Assembly (NCBI RefSeq): GCF_902826655.1
Contig: NZ_CADEFR010000002.1
Span: 62,001-126,000, forward strand
Length of the DNA stretch: 64,000 bases
Source: an uncultured Methylibium sp.
GTDB lineage: Bacteria; Pseudomonadota; Gammaproteobacteria; Burkholderiales; Burkholderiaceae_C
Direction: 5' to 3'
The number at the start of each line of letters is the position of its first letter. Within the stretch, counting starts at the first letter, position 1. Below, in pieces: positions 17,380 to 26,745 of the stretch. Position numbers and translations under genes: made by a program. Under the pieces are notes generated by a model. It searched no databases. It saw only the letters and a list, made by a program, of their open reading frames with translations, and was not told the DNA's origin.

Positions 17380-17820
17380 ATGAAACTCCCAAGCCGCCGC
17401 GCCCTGCTCCTCGTCGTGGGCGGTTCCGCATTGCTGACGACAGGCTACATGCTCGGCGGCTGCGCCGTACTGGCGGACGTCTCCGAGGGTCGGCGCGAGT
17501 ACGAAGCCGGCTGGCGCAGCGGAACCGTGTCGAAGGTTGAAAGTGCCGGTGCCCTGCCCTCGCGGCAGCATTGGGCCACGGATTGCCGCGCCAGCGAGCC
17601 GGCTGCTTCTGCGCAGCAACCGTACGCCTTGGTCGAATACTACCGGCATCACTCGCGCTGGTCGCGGATCGTGCCGGTGCCGAGCGGCATGTCGCTCGCG
17701 GCCGGCGATCTGGTGCGCGTCAATGTCAAGCGCTGCGACAGCGCCATCAAGCCCCTGACGAGCACTGAACGGTCCGCGCGAGGCGTCATCGTCGTCCAGG
17801 CGGCGGCGCGCAGCCAGTAA
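17380..17820 (+). CDS. small predicted lipoprotein or membrane-anchored protein
   Basis: The 146-residue protein has a basic leader and hydrophobic stretch ending GYMLGGC, a plausible lipobox or signal anchor. The rest is soluble (YALVEYYRHHSRWSRIVPVP, then a short SH3-like strand region GDLVRVNVKRCDS). I do not recognise the family. It follows the twin-arginine-signal lipoprotein by 39 bases with an AGGGACAAC-type ribosome site. A short GC stem (17822-17837) lies right after its stop. Confidence 0.6.
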   Translation: MKLPSRRALLLVVGGSALLTTGYMLGGCAVLADVSEGRREYEAGWRSGTVSKVESAGALPSRQHWATDCRASEPAASAQQPYALVEYYRHHSRWSRIVPVPSGMSLAAGDLVRVNVKRCDSAIKPLTSTERSARGVIVVQAAARSQ

Positions 17821-18213
17821 GCCCGCCGCTTCGCGGGAGCACCCATGGCCGCTCTGATCATCGGTGTATGGATCGTCAGGATCAGCAGCCATCGCGCATC
17901 CGGCGTCGACGCCGCGCCCGAGTCCTTTGCACGCTGGCGGTTTTGTGCTGGCGACCACCGCGTCGCGGTGAACCGGCCGGGCCCGAGGGCAGCAGCTATC
18001 GGTTTCAACGCGCCGGCGCCGCGGAATCCCTCCGACATGCGCTGCCGTTGCGACCGGTGATCGCCGTCGGCTGAAGCGCGGCGCCACGGGCTGTCGCCGA
18101 CATCTGACCCGCTGTGCCGTCGAACCCGGCGCCAGGAGGCGGCATGAAGAACTCTTCCAAGGAAATCGACTCCAATCCCATGTCGGAGCAACGACAAAGT
18201 CGAGAGGGCAATC
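17821..18213. other. intergenic stretch without a supported gene
   Basis: This 393-base gap holds a weak GC-rich stem at 17822-17837 just after the lipoprotein stop. Short open frames exist on both strands but none has a ribosome site, signal or recognisable domain. A purine-rich AGAGGG precedes the next gene. Confidence 0.5.
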
Positions 18214-18705
18214 ATGAGCATGATCCGGGTTTGTGCGTCGATGTCCGCGCTGTTGCTCGCCACCGCTTGCGCTTCGGCACCGCCGGCTCAGCCCACGCCG
18301 CCGCCGGTGCGGCTGGACGAGCTGGTCGCGCTGTCGAAGCAGCAGCCGGACGACGATGCGATGGTCGCGCAACTGGCGCAGCGGGGCGTCGCCTTCGTGC
18401 TTTCGCCGCAGGACGCCGTGTCCTTGCGCGAGGCCGGCGTGAGCGACGGTGTGGTTCGCTACTTGCAAGGGCGCGCCGATGGCGACGCGGCGCTCGCCGC
18501 GCGCATCCAGCGGGGTCGCTACCCGGTGTCGGGGTACTACGGCGTCGCGTACCTGGGGTATCCGTACCTGGGCTATGCAGGAGGCCTGCACTACTACGGC
18601 GAACCTGGCTATCGGTTCTTGCTGCACGGCGGGTACCACGGCGGCCACGGCTGGCATGGGGGGCACGGCGGACATGGGCGCGGCCACGGGCGCGGCCACC
18701 ACTGA
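18214..18705 (+). CDS. lipoprotein with a Gly/His-rich C-terminal tail
   Basis: The 163-residue protein has a lipobox (LLLATAC) and a helical middle part (VRLDELVALSKQQPDDDAMVAQLAQRGVAF, abbreviated, then LREAGVSDGVVRYL). A Tyr/Gly-rich segment follows, and a C-terminal run is dominated by HGG, GHG and HH repeats. The middle resembles helical repeats seen in other proteobacterial lipoproteins of unknown role. The His tail (about ten His in the last 30 residues) is a probable metal-binding appendage. It is the last + strand gene of the first czc region and converges on eptA. Confidence 0.68.
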   Translation: MSMIRVCASMSALLLATACASAPPAQPTPPPVRLDELVALSKQQPDDDAMVAQLAQRGVAFVLSPQDAVSLREAGVSDGVVRYLQGRADGDAALAARIQRGRYPVSGYYGVAYLGYPYLGYAGGLHYYGEPGYRFLLHGGYHGGHGWHGGHGGHGRGHGRGHH

Positions 18706-18773
18706 CGCCGCGTTCGGGCCCGTGTGCTGGCGCGCAAAGGCAGCGAAGCCCTTGCCGTCATGCTCCCCCGCCG

Positions 18774-20465
18774 CTATCTCGCGGCGGCGCTCGGCCCGGC
18801 GGCCGGACGGGCATTCGCGAAGATGTCGCCGGCTGGCGCGTAGAGTGAACTGCGCACCGCGAACAGGCCAAGCAGCGTCGGTACCAGGTCGTCGTGCGAC
18901 CACGCGCGGCCGGCCACATGCCGCAGATCCGCAGCGCCGACGCCCAGGCGCCGCGCCGCGCCATCGGACAGCCAGGCGATCATCGGTACCTGCTTCTGCT
19001 CGGCCGGCGCCAGCAGCCACGGCAGCCCGTGCAGGTAGACGTTGCCCTCGCCGAGCGATTCGCCATGGTCCGAGACGTACAGCAGCACGCTGTCCTGGTT
19101 TTCCGACCGGGCTTCGAGCCGGTCGATCATGCCCGCCAGCACCTCGCTCGTGTAGCCGATGCCGTTGTCGTAGGTGTTGCGCAGCGCCTCGCTGCTGCAG
19201 CGCTGGATCTCGCGCGTGTCGCAGGTGGGTTGCCAGCGGCGCAGCTGCGGCGGATAGCGCCGGTAGTACGCCGGCCCGTGGCTGCCCTTCATGTGCAGCA
19301 CGACGAGGCCGTCGCCCGCGGCGGGCCGTTCCAGCGCGTCGTCCAGCCCGCGCAGCAGCACGCCGTCGAGACATTCGCCACCCTCGCACAGGGCCGGGTC
19401 GGCCGCCGACGACAGGTCCAGCGTTTCGATGCGCGCGCACACGCCCTTGCAGCCGGAGTTGTTGTCGATCCAGCGCACCGCGACGCCGGCGCGCTTCACG
19501 ACGTCGAGCACGTTCTCCCGGCGCGCTGCGGCGGCGGCCGAGAAGCGTTCGCGCCCGAGGTCGGAGAACATGCAGGGCAGCGAGGTCGCGGTGTCGGTGC
19601 CGCAGGCACTGACGTTGTTGAAGTACACGACCGGCTTGCCGTCGAGCGCCTGGTTGGTCGGCCGCGCGTAGCCGCCGAGCGAGAAGTTGGCGGCGCGTGC
19701 CGTCTCGCCGACCACCAGCACCACCTGCAGCGGACGGGCGGCCGCCGGGGCCGGATCGCGCCGCGCGTCGATGCCGACCCGCTCGAGCGTCGTCGGCGCG
19801 GCGCGCTGTTCGCGCCACAGGCCATGCAGGCCGTTGAACACGTTGGTCGGCGTCAGCAGATGGCGCAGCTCGCGGTGGTTGCGGGCGGCGGCGGCGTAGT
19901 CGGCGTAGAACGCGGCGATAGCGCCGGCACCGAAGGCGACGAGCAGCAGAACGTGGGCCCCGAGCGTCGCCGCGCCGCGGCGCCAGCGGCCGAACTCGAC
20001 GCGCAGCGCAAGAACCAGCGCCGCCGGCAGCAGGCCGCGCAGCGTCACGTCCGCCAGGAACGATGCCGTCATCAGGTCGCCCGCTTCTCGCCAGTCGGTC
20101 TGCAGCACATTGCGCAGCATGCCCCGGTCGACGACGATGCCGTAGCGGTCGATGAAGCTCGCCGTCACCGCCGCCAGCACCAGCAGCAGCGCGACGACGG
20201 GCTTGCCCACGCGCGGCCAGCACAGCAGCCGGATCAACAGCGCGAACAGCGTCCACAGCAGCAGGGCCAGGGCACCGAGCGCGAGCGCGCCGCGCAGCGA
20301 GGAGTCGTCGCGCACGGACCACAGCGTGCGCCAGAAGGCCAGGTTGTCGACGGCCACGATCCACAACGCGACGGCCCACGCCAGCGCCGTCGCGGACAGC
20401 ACCCACCGCCGCGATCGCGGCGGCGCACCTCGCTCAGCGAACTCGATCGCTCGGGTCTTTGGCAT
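18774..20465 (-). CDS. eptA: lipid A phosphoethanolamine transferase EptA
   Basis: The start at 20465 (MPKTRAIEF) gives 563 residues; a longer frame adds an Arg-rich leader. Five N-terminal membrane helices are followed by the sulfatase-fold periplasmic domain. It has VVGETARAANFSLGGY (metal site), the textbook nucleophile segment NVSACGTDTATSLPCMFSDL with the Thr between paired Cys, KGSHGPAYYRRYP, and YVSDHGESLGE. It adds phosphoethanolamine to lipid A, which reduces binding of cations and cationic peptides. It follows the second czc operon and overlaps the small membrane gene by 32 bases. It may therefore be co-expressed with metal efflux. Confidence 0.93.
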   Translation of the reverse strand: MPKTRAIEFAERGAPPRSRRWVLSATALAWAVALWIVAVDNLAFWRTLWSVRDDSSLRGALALGALALLLWTLFALLIRLLCWPRVGKPVVALLLVLAAVTASFIDRYGIVVDRGMLRNVLQTDWREAGDLMTASFLADVTLRGLLPAALVLALRVEFGRWRRGAATLGAHVLLLVAFGAGAIAAFYADYAAAARNHRELRHLLTPTNVFNGLHGLWREQRAAPTTLERVGIDARRDPAPAAARPLQVVLVVGETARAANFSLGGYARPTNQALDGKPVVYFNNVSACGTDTATSLPCMFSDLGRERFSAAAAARRENVLDVVKRAGVAVRWIDNNSGCKGVCARIETLDLSSAADPALCEGGECLDGVLLRGLDDALERPAAGDGLVVLHMKGSHGPAYYRRYPPQLRRWQPTCDTREIQRCSSEALRNTYDNGIGYTSEVLAGMIDRLEARSENQDSVLLYVSDHGESLGEGNVYLHGLPWLLAPAEQKQVPMIAWLSDGAARRLGVGAADLRHVAGRAWSHDDLVPTLLGLFAVRSSLYAPAGDIFANARPAAGPSAAAR

Positions 20466-20664
20466 CCGCGGTCTCCTTCTTCTTCTGGCGCTGTCCCCGG
20501 TAGCGCTGTTCGAGCCGCTGCGCATACGTCGGCGGCGGCCGCTCGGGCTTTTTCGGCGGCTTGTGGCTCAACCACCACCAGAAGCCCAGCATCGCCACGA
20601 CGATGCCCAGCCCGATCAGCAGCAGCGGCAGGGCCAGCGGCCCGTGCATCGGGTGGCGAAACAT
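20434..20664 (-). CDS. small single-pass membrane protein
   Basis: Seventy-six residues start MFRHPMHGPLALPLLLIGLG; one membrane helix spans about residues 9-31 and ends in FWWWL. A basic, Pro/Lys-rich cytoplasmic tail follows (SHKPPKKPERPPPTYAQRLE). Its end overlaps the eptA start, so it is coupled to eptA. No family is recognised. A long perfect palindrome lies just upstream. Confidence 0.6.
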   Translation of the reverse strand: MFRHPMHGPLALPLLLIGLGIVVAMLGFWWWLSHKPPKKPERPPPTYAQRLEQRYRGQRQKKKETADAKDPSDRVR

Positions 20665-20695
20665 CCGCAACTCCGGTCCAGGCGACACCGATCGA

Positions 20696-20720
20696 CGCGA
20701 CGCGCAACTTGCGCGTCGCG
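20696..20720 (-). terminator. perfect 12-bp inverted repeat after the second PII-like gene
   Basis: CGCGACGCGCAA (20696-20707) and TTGCGCGTCGCG (20709-20720) are perfectly complementary around a single central C. The repeat starts six bases past the stop of the PII-like gene on the minus strand. Position and stem strength suggest an operon terminator or a processing/attenuation hairpin separating czc from eptA. There is no T run, and a one-base centre means the inner pairs must open to form a loop. Confidence 0.5.
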
Positions 20721-20725
20721 CCTGC

Positions 20726-21061
20726 TCAGTCCGCCTGCACCGCCTGATCGACGGGATTGACGTAGATCCAGCCCGCACCGGGCCGGCCGGTGCGCGCCTC
20801 GCGGCGGATGATCGCGACCAGCTCGTCGACATGCTCTTCGCTGCAATGCAGCTCGAGCTTGTATTCCTCGACGACTTCGTCGCCCAGGTCCAGCGAGTAG
20901 TGGCGCTCGGCGTCGTCGAGCGGCAGCAGCGAGCCTTTCACCACATACGCGGTCAGGTTGTGCTCGGCACCGCCGGGCGCATTCCAGGCGTCTGACGCCT
21001 TCAGCGCCGCGATCACGCCGGCAATGCGGTTGGCATGCACGTAAGCCTTGATTTCCTTCAT
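20726..21061 (-). CDS. PII-like protein of the second czc operon
   Basis: The 111-residue protein begins MKEIKAYVHANRIAGVI and matches the copy at 15064 across its length (LTAYVVKGSLLPLDDAERHY, abbreviated; DEVVEEYKLELHC; ARTGRPGAGWIYV). It overlaps the czcA stop in an ATGA at 21058-21061. PII-superfamily proteins of this branch are associated with metal RND pumps. Retention of both gene and coupling in a diverged second locus implies a functional link with the pump. Confidence 0.78.
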   Translation of the reverse strand: MKEIKAYVHANRIAGVIAALKASDAWNAPGGAEHNLTAYVVKGSLLPLDDAERHYSLDLGDEVVEEYKLELHCSEEHVDELVAIIRREARTGRPGAGWIYVNPVDQAVQAD

Positions 21062-24000
21062 GTCGTGGCTCCTTCGAGGACGGGTGCGGCCTGCAGGCGG
21101 CGCTCGGCGCGCGCCTCGGCCCATTCGTAGATCAGCGGCAGCAGCAGCAGCGTCAGCGCGGTCGAGGTGAACAGGCCGCCGACCACCACAGTGGCGAGCG
21201 GGCGCTGCGTCTCGGCGCCGACGCCGGTGGAGATCAGCATCGGGATCAGGCCAAGGATCGCGACCGACGCCGTCATCAGTACCGGCCGCAGCCGCAGCGC
21301 CGCGCCCTGGCGCACCGCGTCGCGGATCGACAGGCCCTGCCGGCGCTGGTCGTTGAGGAACGAGACCAGCACGATGCCGTTGAGCATCGCAACGCCGAAC
21401 ACCGCGATGAAGCCGATCGCCGACGGCACCGACACGTACTGCCCGGTGACGAACAGCCCGACGATGCCGCCGATCACCGCGAAGGGCACGTTGGCGATGA
21501 TGATCGTGGCGTGCCGCAGCGAGTTGAAGGCGGTGTACAGCAGCAGGAAGATGAGCCCGATCGTCAGCGGCACGATCACCGCCAGCCGCGCCAACGCGCG
21601 CTGCTGGTTCTCGAACGCGCCGCCCCACTCGAACCAGTAGCCAGTCGGCAGCGGCACCGCCTCCTTGATGCGCGCGCCGGCCTCCTGCACGAAGCTGTCC
21701 ACGTCGCGGCCCTTCACGTCCATCTGCAGCACCGCATAACGCTGCAGCGACTCGCGGCGCACGAACGAGTAGCCCTCGTCGAGTTCGATGTCGGCCACCT
21801 GCGAGAACGGCACCAGCGCGCCTTCGCGGGTGCGGATCGGGATCGCACCGATCGCCTCGGGGCTAGTGCGGAAGTCGTCCTTCAGTCGCACCGCGATGTC
21901 GAAGCGCTTGGTGCCGTCGATCAGCGTCGACACCGCCGCACCGCCGATACCGGCCTGCACCACCTCGAGGATCTCGTCGGCATTGATGCCGAAGCGTGAC
22001 GCGGCCTCGCGGTTGACCTTCACCACCAGCTGCGGCTTGCCCTTGTTCGCCTCGGCCGACAGGTCGGCCACGCCGGGCACCTTCTCCAGCACTTCCTTGA
22101 TCTGCGCCGTCAGGCGGTCCAGCGTCGCCAGGTCTTCGCCGTAGATCTTCACCGCCAGCGTTGCGCGCACGCCGGAGATCAACTCCTCGACGCGCATCTG
22201 GATCGGCTGCGTGGCGCCGAACACCGAGGTCGGGATGCTGTTCTCGAGCACCTCCTGCATCTCCGAGGCGAGCGCCGAGTAGCTGATCTTGGCCGGCCAC
22301 TCGCTCTGCGGCTTCATGTCGACCAACACCTCCATGTAGTTGACGTCGGAGGTCTCACCCTTCTCGGCACGGCCGATGGTGGCGAGCACCGAGCGCACCT
22401 GCGGAAACTTGCCGCGCAGCTCGGCGTCGAGCACCTGCGACACCTGCAGCGACTCGTCGAGCGAGGTCGATGGGATGCCGGTGACGCGGAACATGATCGC
22501 GCCCTCCTGCAGTTGTGGCATGAACTCCTTGCCCAGCAGCGGAAACAGCGCCAGCGTGCCGACCAGCAGCGCGACCGCGCTGCCGAGCACCAGCTTCTTG
22601 CGCTCCAGCGCCCAGTCCAGCAGCGGCACGTAGGCGCGCTTGGCCCAGCGGATGAGGAAGGTGTCCTTCTCCTCCTTGGGCTTCAGGATCAGCGCCGCCA
22701 GCACCGGCACCAGCGTCAGCGACAGCACCAGCGAGCCGGCCATCGCGAAGGTGATGGTCAGCGCCATCGGCTTGAACAGCTTGCCCTCCAGGCCGGTGAG
22801 CGAGAACAGCGGCAGGAAGACGACGATGATGATGATGATCGCGAAGGCGATCGGGTTCACCACCTCGCGCGCCGCTTCGAGGATGACGTGGGTGCGGTTG
22901 ACCGGCTTGCCCGACTCGCGCGCGTGCGCCAGCAGCCGGAACGCGTTCTCGACCATCACCACCGCGCCGTCGACCATCATGCCGGTGCCGATGGCCAGGC
23001 CCGCCAGCGACATCAGGTTGGCCGACAGGCCGAAGCGCTGCATCAGGATGAAGGCGATCAGCATCGACAGCGGCAGCGTCACGATGACGACGATCGCCGA
23101 GCGGAACTCGCCGAGGAAGAGGAACAGGATCACCGCCACCAGAAGCGCGCCTTCGACCAGCGAGCGCTCCGCGGTCGCGAGCGCCTTCTGGACGATCTCG
23201 GTGCGGTCGTAGATCGGCTTGAGCGTCACGCCCTTGGGCAGCGCCGCCTGCGCGACCGCGATCTTGGCCTTGACGGCATCGACCACGTTCTGCGCGTTCT
23301 CGCCCACCCGCGACAGCGCCATGCCGAGCACGGCTTCCTTGCCATCGCGCGTGACCGCGCCGAAGCGCGGCGCCGGCGCCTCGACCACCCGCGCCACGTC
23401 GCGGATGCGGATCGGCGCGCCGCCGCGCTCGGCCACCACGATGCCTTCGATGTCGGCGACGCTGCCCACCAGCCCGAGGCCGCGCACCAGGTACTGCTCG
23501 CGGCCGAGGTTGATCGACTGGCCGCCGACCTGCTTGTTGTTGGCCGCCAGCGTCTCCATCACCTGCTTGAACGACAGGCCGTACTTGACCAGCGCGTTGG
23601 GATCGATCTGCACCTGGAACTGCTTCTCGTCGCCGCCCCAGGAAATGACGTCGTCGACCCCCGGTGCGGTGCGCAGGATCAGGCGCACGGTCCAGTCATG
23701 CAGCGTGCGCAGGTCCATGGTGCCAAGCTTCTCGTCGGCCGACTCCACCGTGTACCAGAACACCTGGCCGAGGCCGGAACTGTTGGGGCCGAGCACCGGC
23801 TCGCCGTAACCCTGCGGCAGCCGGCCCTTCACGTCCTGCAGCTTCTCGCCGACGAGCCGGCGCGCGAAGTAGATGTCGACGTCGTCGTTGAAGTACACGC
23901 CGACGTAGGACAGGCCGAAGAGAGAAACCGAGCGCACCTCCTGCACGCCGGCCAGGCCCGCCAGCGCGCCTTCGATCGGCGCGGTGAGCAGCTTCTCGAC

Positions 24001-24180
24001 GTCCTCGGCGGCGAGGCCCGGCGACTCGGTATAGACGTTGACCTGGATCGGCGTCACGTCGGGGAAGGCGTCCACGGGCACCTGGCGGAAGGCCTGCACA
24101 CCCAGGCCGATCACGATCGCGAAAGCGACCAGGACCAGCACCTTGTAGCGCAGCGAGGCATCGACAATGGCATTGAGCAT
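21058..24180 (-). CDS. czcA: CzcA-type heavy-metal RND pump, second copy
   Basis: The 1040-residue HME-RND protein has the same domain order as the copy at 11903 and is strongly similar but not identical (for example IQVNVYTESPGLAAEDVEKL here). TM4 reads AIGTGMMVDGAVVMVEN, again lacking the DFG Asp of classical CzcA. It pairs with the adaptor and outer-membrane factor immediately upstream on the minus strand and with a PII-like gene downstream. Divergence of the two pumps could reflect different metals; sequence alone does not say which. Confidence 0.92.
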   Translation of the reverse strand: MLNAIVDASLRYKVLVLVAFAIVIGLGVQAFRQVPVDAFPDVTPIQVNVYTESPGLAAEDVEKLLTAPIEGALAGLAGVQEVRSVSLFGLSYVGVYFNDDVDIYFARRLVGEKLQDVKGRLPQGYGEPVLGPNSSGLGQVFWYTVESADEKLGTMDLRTLHDWTVRLILRTAPGVDDVISWGGDEKQFQVQIDPNALVKYGLSFKQVMETLAANNKQVGGQSINLGREQYLVRGLGLVGSVADIEGIVVAERGGAPIRIRDVARVVEAPAPRFGAVTRDGKEAVLGMALSRVGENAQNVVDAVKAKIAVAQAALPKGVTLKPIYDRTEIVQKALATAERSLVEGALLVAVILFLFLGEFRSAIVVIVTLPLSMLIAFILMQRFGLSANLMSLAGLAIGTGMMVDGAVVMVENAFRLLAHARESGKPVNRTHVILEAAREVVNPIAFAIIIIIVVFLPLFSLTGLEGKLFKPMALTITFAMAGSLVLSLTLVPVLAALILKPKEEKDTFLIRWAKRAYVPLLDWALERKKLVLGSAVALLVGTLALFPLLGKEFMPQLQEGAIMFRVTGIPSTSLDESLQVSQVLDAELRGKFPQVRSVLATIGRAEKGETSDVNYMEVLVDMKPQSEWPAKISYSALASEMQEVLENSIPTSVFGATQPIQMRVEELISGVRATLAVKIYGEDLATLDRLTAQIKEVLEKVPGVADLSAEANKGKPQLVVKVNREAASRFGINADEILEVVQAGIGGAAVSTLIDGTKRFDIAVRLKDDFRTSPEAIGAIPIRTREGALVPFSQVADIELDEGYSFVRRESLQRYAVLQMDVKGRDVDSFVQEAGARIKEAVPLPTGYWFEWGGAFENQQRALARLAVIVPLTIGLIFLLLYTAFNSLRHATIIIANVPFAVIGGIVGLFVTGQYVSVPSAIGFIAVFGVAMLNGIVLVSFLNDQRRQGLSIRDAVRQGAALRLRPVLMTASVAILGLIPMLISTGVGAETQRPLATVVVGGLFTSTALTLLLLPLIYEWAEARAERRLQAAPVLEGATT

Positions 24181-24195
24181 GATGGGGTGTTCCTC

Positions 24196-25410
24196 TCAAT
24201 GGCCTTCGCCGATCTGCGACTTCAGCAGCCGGGCCTTGAGCGCATAGGCGCCTTCGGCCACCACCTGGTCACCCGCCTTCAGGCCGGAGGTGACGACAGT
24301 GCGGCCGCCGCTCTTCTCGCCGGTCTCCACCGGCCGCGGCTGGTAGCCGCCGTTCTCGGCCAGAAACACCGTGGGCTGGCCCTGCAGCAGCATCACGGCG
24401 CCACTCGGCACCGACAGTGCGGGCGCGCGCGCCTGGCCGGTCTCGATGGTGGCGCTGGCGAACATCTCGGGCTTGAGCCGGCCGTCCTTGTTCGGCACCT
24501 CGATACGCGCCGGCGTCGTGCGGCTGTCCTTGTCGAGCATGCTCGCCACGTAGGTCACGCGGCCGGCGAAGCGCTCGTTCGGATAGGCGCCGACCGTCAC
24601 CGTCGCCGCGGCGCCCTTGCGCACGCGCGCCAGCTTGTCCTCGGTAAGGTTGGCCTCGATCCACAGCGTGGACAGGTCGGCCACCTGGAACAGCGGCTGC
24701 GCCGGCGAGCCGAGTTCGCCGATGTTGGCCTTTCTCATGACCACCGTGCCGGCCAGTGGCGCCACGACCGGAAAGGTCGACTCGGCATGCCGGCCGGCCG
24801 CTGCCGTACCGCCGAGCAGCCGCAGCCGGTCCGCGGCAGCGCGCAGCTCAGCGCCTGCCGTCTCGAGCGCGGCCCGGGCGCGCTGCAACTCGCGCTGCGG
24901 AATGATCTCCTCGGCGCTCAGCGACTCGGCACGCTGGTAGTCGGCCTGCGCGACCCGCTGCGCGGCCTGCGCGCGCTGCAAGGCGGAGTGCGCCTCGCCG
25001 AGCGCGAAGCTGTCGAGCACGGCCAGCACCTGGCCCGCGCGCACCTCCTGCCCGAGCGTGGCGGCCACCGAGACGATGCGCCCTTCGACGCGCGGCGCCA
25101 CCTGGGCGATGCGGTCCTGGTTGGGCCGGATCGTCGCCGTCACGGTCACGGTGTCGGCGTAGGCCTTCTCGGCCAGCGTCTCGAGCTTGATGCCGGCACG
25201 CTGGGCTTCGTCGGCGCTGAGCTTCAGGCCGCCTTCTTCCTTGCCCTTGGGTTCGCTCGCCGCTGCGGCGGCGCTCGGGGCGGCGCCCGATTGCGCGCCG
25301 CCGCAGGCGGCCAGGGACAGAGCCAGCGGCAGGGCCAGCAGGGTCAGCGCAAGAGCGACCCCGGACGGGCGCCGCCGGCCGCGGGCCGGGGCGATGGAGT
25401 GATGGTTCAT
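24196..25410 (-). CDS. czcB: CzcB-type periplasmic adaptor, second copy
   Basis: The start at 25410 overlaps the czcC stop (ATGA, 25407-25410) and gives 404 residues. A lipobox (SLAACGG) follows a long hydrophobic leader, then an Ala/Ser/Lys-rich linker that lacks the His cluster of the first copy. Lipoyl, coiled-coil and beta-barrel domains follow in order (VTATIRPNQDRIAQVAPRVE; GTVVMRKANIGELGSPAQP). The frame stays open far upstream inside czcC, but that part is antisense-like filler and not coding. Confidence 0.9.
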   Translation of the reverse strand: MNHHSIAPARGRRRPSGVALALTLLALPLALSLAACGGAQSGAAPSAAAAASEPKGKEEGGLKLSADEAQRAGIKLETLAEKAYADTVTVTATIRPNQDRIAQVAPRVEGRIVSVAATLGQEVRAGQVLAVLDSFALGEAHSALQRAQAAQRVAQADYQRAESLSAEEIIPQRELQRARAALETAGAELRAAADRLRLLGGTAAAGRHAESTFPVVAPLAGTVVMRKANIGELGSPAQPLFQVADLSTLWIEANLTEDKLARVRKGAAATVTVGAYPNERFAGRVTYVASMLDKDSRTTPARIEVPNKDGRLKPEMFASATIETGQARAPALSVPSGAVMLLQGQPTVFLAENGGYQPRPVETGEKSGGRTVVTSGLKAGDQVVAEGAYALKARLLKSQIGEGH

Positions 25411-26705
25411 GGTTGTCCTTCCTGCGGCCAGCCGGCCGCCAGTTCGAGCGCGATGCGGGTGCTTTGAAACTCGGCCAGCGCCTCGATGAGGTCGCGCCGG
25501 GCATCCAGGCCTTGGCGGTTGACGACGATCAGCTCGAGCAGCCCGATCTGGCCGGCCTGCCGTGACCTGAGCGACAGCTGCTGGTTGTCCTCGAGCGAGG
25601 GCAGCACGGACTCCTGCAGGCGCCGCACCCGCGTTTCGAGGCTGGCCAGGCGCGACCACAGCGCCTGCACGTTGGCACGCGCGTCGCGCGTGGCCGCCTG
25701 GCGCTCGACCTGCACCTGCGTCAGCTCGGTGCTCGCCTGGCCGATGCCCGCGGCATTGCGGCGGAACAGCGGCAGCGGCACCGACACGGTCAGCGCCGTC
25801 AGCCGCTCGCGGGCCACGCCCGGGCCTTCGCGGCCGACGTTCATGCCCACCGTCACGTCGGGGTAGACGCTGGCCCGTTCCAGCCGCAGCCTGGCGTCGG
25901 CACTGGCCTCGCGCGCGGCCAGCGCGCCCAGGCGCGGCTGCGCCTGAACCGCGGCGAGCAGAGCGTCCAGCGTGTACGGCACCGCTTGCAGCGCCAGTGT
26001 GCCGATGGCCTGCGGCAGCCCGTCCGGCGGCAGTTGCAGCACGGCGGCAAGCGCGGCACGGGCGTCGATCAACTGCTCCTGCGCGAGCGCCAGCTGGTTG
26101 CGTGCGCGCTCGGCCTCGACTTGCGCGACGTTGGCGTCGAGCCGCGTGTCCTCGCCCGCCTGGCGGCGGCGCTGCACCACCGCGGCGGTGTCCTCGAACA
26201 GGCGCAGCGCCTGCGTCTCGGTCTCGACCCGCCGCTGCAGCGCCAGCACGCGCGTGAAGCGCTCGGCGACCTCGGCGCGCACCTGGCGCCGCGTGTCGGC
26301 GATCTCGAGCCTCAAGGCCGAGAGAGCTGCCTCCGCGGATTCGCGCCGGTAGCCGCGCTGGCCGGCGATCTCGAAGGTCTGCGAGACGCCCGCGCCCCAC
26401 TCGCGTTGGCGCTCGGTCGCCCCGGCCTGCGGCACCGAACGGCGGCGCTGATCGACCGCCAGCTGGGGGTTGTTGTACAGCAGGGCCGAGGCGTCGGTCC
26501 GCAGACCTTCGGCCGCCGCCAACTGTGCGCTCTTGGCACGAAGTGCCGGGTTGGCCTGCTCGGCCCGCGCCAGCGCCTCCGGCAGGGTCAAGGGCGGCAG
26601 CGGCGCGGCCTGGGGTGGCGTTGGAACGGCGGTCTGCGCGGCTGCCGGCACTACGGCCGCGAGCCACCACAACGCGCCGGCCATGGCCAGCGTCTTCTTG
26701 CGCAT
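25407..26705 (-). CDS. czcC: CzcC-type outer-membrane factor, second copy
   Basis: The 432-residue TolC-family protein has a signal peptide (AGALWWLAAVVPAAAQ) and a Pro-rich N terminus before LPEALARAEQANPALRAKSA. Two OEP repeats are present, with YPDVTVGMNVGREGPG matching the first copy. It is coupled to czcB by a four-base overlap. A hairpin with 11-bp arms separates it from the czcI-like gene upstream. Confidence 0.9.
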   Translation of the reverse strand: MRKKTLAMAGALWWLAAVVPAAAQTAVPTPPQAAPLPPLTLPEALARAEQANPALRAKSAQLAAAEGLRTDASALLYNNPQLAVDQRRRSVPQAGATERQREWGAGVSQTFEIAGQRGYRRESAEAALSALRLEIADTRRQVRAEVAERFTRVLALQRRVETETQALRLFEDTAAVVQRRRQAGEDTRLDANVAQVEAERARNQLALAQEQLIDARAALAAVLQLPPDGLPQAIGTLALQAVPYTLDALLAAVQAQPRLGALAAREASADARLRLERASVYPDVTVGMNVGREGPGVARERLTALTVSVPLPLFRRNAAGIGQASTELTQVQVERQAATRDARANVQALWSRLASLETRVRRLQESVLPSLEDNQQLSLRSRQAGQIGLLELIVVNRQGLDARRDLIEALAEFQSTRIALELAAGWPQEGQP

Positions 26706-26745
26706 CGAATTCTCCTGAACGTCAAAACGTCAACGGGACGGAAGA

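Noticed and set aside
17845-18060. Short open frame in the gap before the His-tail lipoprotein
   Set aside because: No ribosome site, no signal or domain, and composition like non-coding frames.
16627-20406. Very long open frame antisense to czcD, the lipoproteins and in another frame of eptA
   Set aside because: High GC leaves stops rare; the translation is Arg/Ala/Gly-rich without domains, and recognised genes occupy the region.
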